This document shows, piece by piece, positions 13,612 to 14,485 of a stretch of 14,485 nucleotides of DNA. The stretch's first letter is position 1; every line of letters starts with the position of its first letter. A program made the position numbers and the translations under genes. The notes below the pieces were generated by a model. That model saw only the letters and a program-made list of their open reading frames with translations, ran no database searches and was not told the origin of the DNA. Origin of the DNA: Candidatus Peregrinibacteria bacterium (GTDB lineage: Bacteria > Patescibacteriota > Gracilibacteria > UBA1369 > UM-FILTER-53-11); NCBI GenBank assembly GCA_023245725.1, contig JAHFJU010000036.1, positions 1 to 14,485 of the forward strand, in the 5' to 3' direction.

Positions 13612-14187
13612 ATGTCATTTGGATTAGTTAAAGATATTGTTTCAATGATTTGCGCGATAATTGTTGCGTATGTTGCACATGCAGGCCTAGAAACTTATAA
13701 GGAGGTTGCAAAATTTGATCGAAAATTCAGAGCAATTATTGATTTAAAATTGAATACATATGCATATATTGACTATTTGAATAGAGTTGTACGATCTCCT
13801 AGTAACGATATTTCAAGTGAAAGTGGAAAAAAAGAATATGACGCGAAACGGGAATATTTATCATCACTAAAAAATAAATTATTTCTAAACCTGTTAGAAG
13901 TTGAAGCAATATTGAGCATTAAAATATGCGGCGAAAAATTAAAAAATTATTTTGAATTACTTTTTGATGAAATAGCGGAATTTCGCACAACAGTTTATTT
14001 CAAAAATGTATATAATAATAGCTTAAGAGAACAAGGCAGAGATCCATATTTTGATATAAATCAATTTCACAAAATGATGTACAAAAATCCGAATAATAAT
14101 GATGATCAATTTTCAAAAAAAATTACAAGTGTCATGCACGTGATTGAAGATTTTTTAAATCATCATTTAGACAAACGCAACAATTAA
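13612..14187 (+). CDS. Uncharacterised 191-aa protein with N-terminal membrane helix
   Basis: No family recognised. Residues about 5-24 (LVKDIVSMICAIIVAYVAHA) form a single membrane helix or uncleaved signal anchor. The rest is a charged, largely helical domain with many Lys, Asn, Tyr, Phe and Ile, ending in DFLNHHLDKRNN. This topology resembles small membrane-tethered proteins of unknown role found in many bacteria. The gene is visibly more A+T-rich than nrdJ and the following ORF, with A/T-ending codons throughout, which may mean recent acquisition or weak selection. It begins 30 bp after the nrdJ stop, without an obvious Shine-Dalgarno sequence or promoter of its own. Coding potential is supported by an uninterrupted frame and coherent membrane-plus-helical layout. 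Confidence 0.6.
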   Translation: MSFGLVKDIVSMICAIIVAYVAHAGLETYKEVAKFDRKFRAIIDLKLNTYAYIDYLNRVVRSPSNDISSESGKKEYDAKREYLSSLKNKLFLNLLEVEAILSIKICGEKLKNYFELLFDEIAEFRTTVYFKNVYNNSLREQGRDPYFDINQFHKMMYKNPNNNDDQFSKKITSVMHVIEDFLNHHLDKRNN

Positions 14188-14200
14188 CGCCGTCTTAGAT

Positions 14201-14485
14201 ATGAGCACACACTCATACAATATTCGCGCCGATTCGCAAGTCGTACTGCTCGACATTTTGGCTTTTGTAGGCCATAATTCGGGCATGAATACGTTAAAGG
14301 ATTTATCTGAAAACAGACTCGCTGCACCACTTAATAATTCGGCTGCGGCAACTTCAATAAAAATTCTTTCTGATTCAGAGTTGTACTGCCTATGTAAAAG
14401 CTACGGCTCGCGCGTTCTCGAGGCGCGGCGAAAATTCGTTGGACTTTTGCCAGAGGTAAATTCTCGCAGACTGTTTGAAAAGAAA
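14201..14485 (+). CDS. N-terminal part of an ORF cut by the window edge; resembles N-termini of Patescibacterial HNH-nuclease-like proteins
   Basis: An open frame of 95 codons from ATG 14201 to the last base, with no stop. The peptide includes QVVLLDILAFVGHNSG, SDSELYCLCKSYGSRVLEAR and RKFVGLLPEVNSRRLFEKK. The 'ARRKFVGLLPEV..RRLFEKK' stretch recalls the N-terminal domain of proteins from this bacterial group that carry a C-terminal HNH endonuclease domain, but that part would be outside the window, so the function is tentative. Codon use is like nrdJ and unlike the preceding A+T-rich gene. The start is 13 bp after the previous stop. Confidence 0.5.
   Translation, partial: MSTHSYNIRADSQVVLLDILAFVGHNSGMNTLKDLSENRLAAPLNNSAAATSIKILSDSELYCLCKSYGSRVLEARRKFVGLLPEVNSRRLFEKK

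Overview
The window looks like a chromosomal segment of an uncultured bacterium, most likely from the Candidate Phyla Radiation (Patescibacteria, Parcubacteria-like). This placement is inferred from gene style, not from a marker gene. The supporting features are moderately A+T-rich DNA, tight gene packing, almost no Shine-Dalgarno sequences, surface proteins held by single membrane helices, a TSP1-like cysteine module, and large proteins without recognisable relatives. Stops are read with the standard bacterial code: the zinc-ribbon end of the reductase stops at TGA exactly where the family normally ends, so UGA recoding is unlikely.

Layout. (1) 1-766: the C-terminal end of an undecaprenyl-diphosphatase (uppP), then a 51-bp copy of the 3' end of the downstream capA-like gene, then a two-gene RelB/RelE-type toxin-antitoxin module with a perfect palindrome against the antitoxin start codon. 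(2) 767-3111, minus strand: a two-gene envelope operon, a membrane-anchored DsbA/thioredoxin-like oxidoreductase with a histidine-rich cytoplasmic head, then a membrane-anchored CapA-type (poly-gamma-glutamate capsule family) metallophosphatase-fold protein. (3) 3187-5595, plus strand: a lipoate operon, with a small LplB-like accessory domain, an LplA catalytic subunit and dihydrolipoamide dehydrogenase. No lipoyl-domain substrate protein is present in the window. (4) 5662-9380: a strong promoter, then a secreted and C-terminally anchored surface protein (TSP1-like module, coil, five 14-residue repeats, beta-rich region, C-terminal helix), then an unrecognised 549-aa protein. (5) 9381-13581: a 340-bp regulatory region with two NrdR-box-like sites over a plausible promoter, then a long class II (adenosylcobalamin) ribonucleotide reductase. 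(6) 13612-end: an A+T-rich orphan with one membrane helix, and the N-terminal part of a further ORF that runs off the window.

How the parts fit. UppP, the CapA-like protein, the DsbA-like protein and the repeat protein are all envelope functions. The lipoate genes and the reductase are metabolic. The most informative signals are the capA-tail duplication around the toxin-antitoxin module, where all three differences are synonymous; the NrdR-box pair placed over the reductase promoter; the split lipoate ligase next to its dehydrogenase but with no visible substrate; and the His-rich head on the thiol oxidoreductase.
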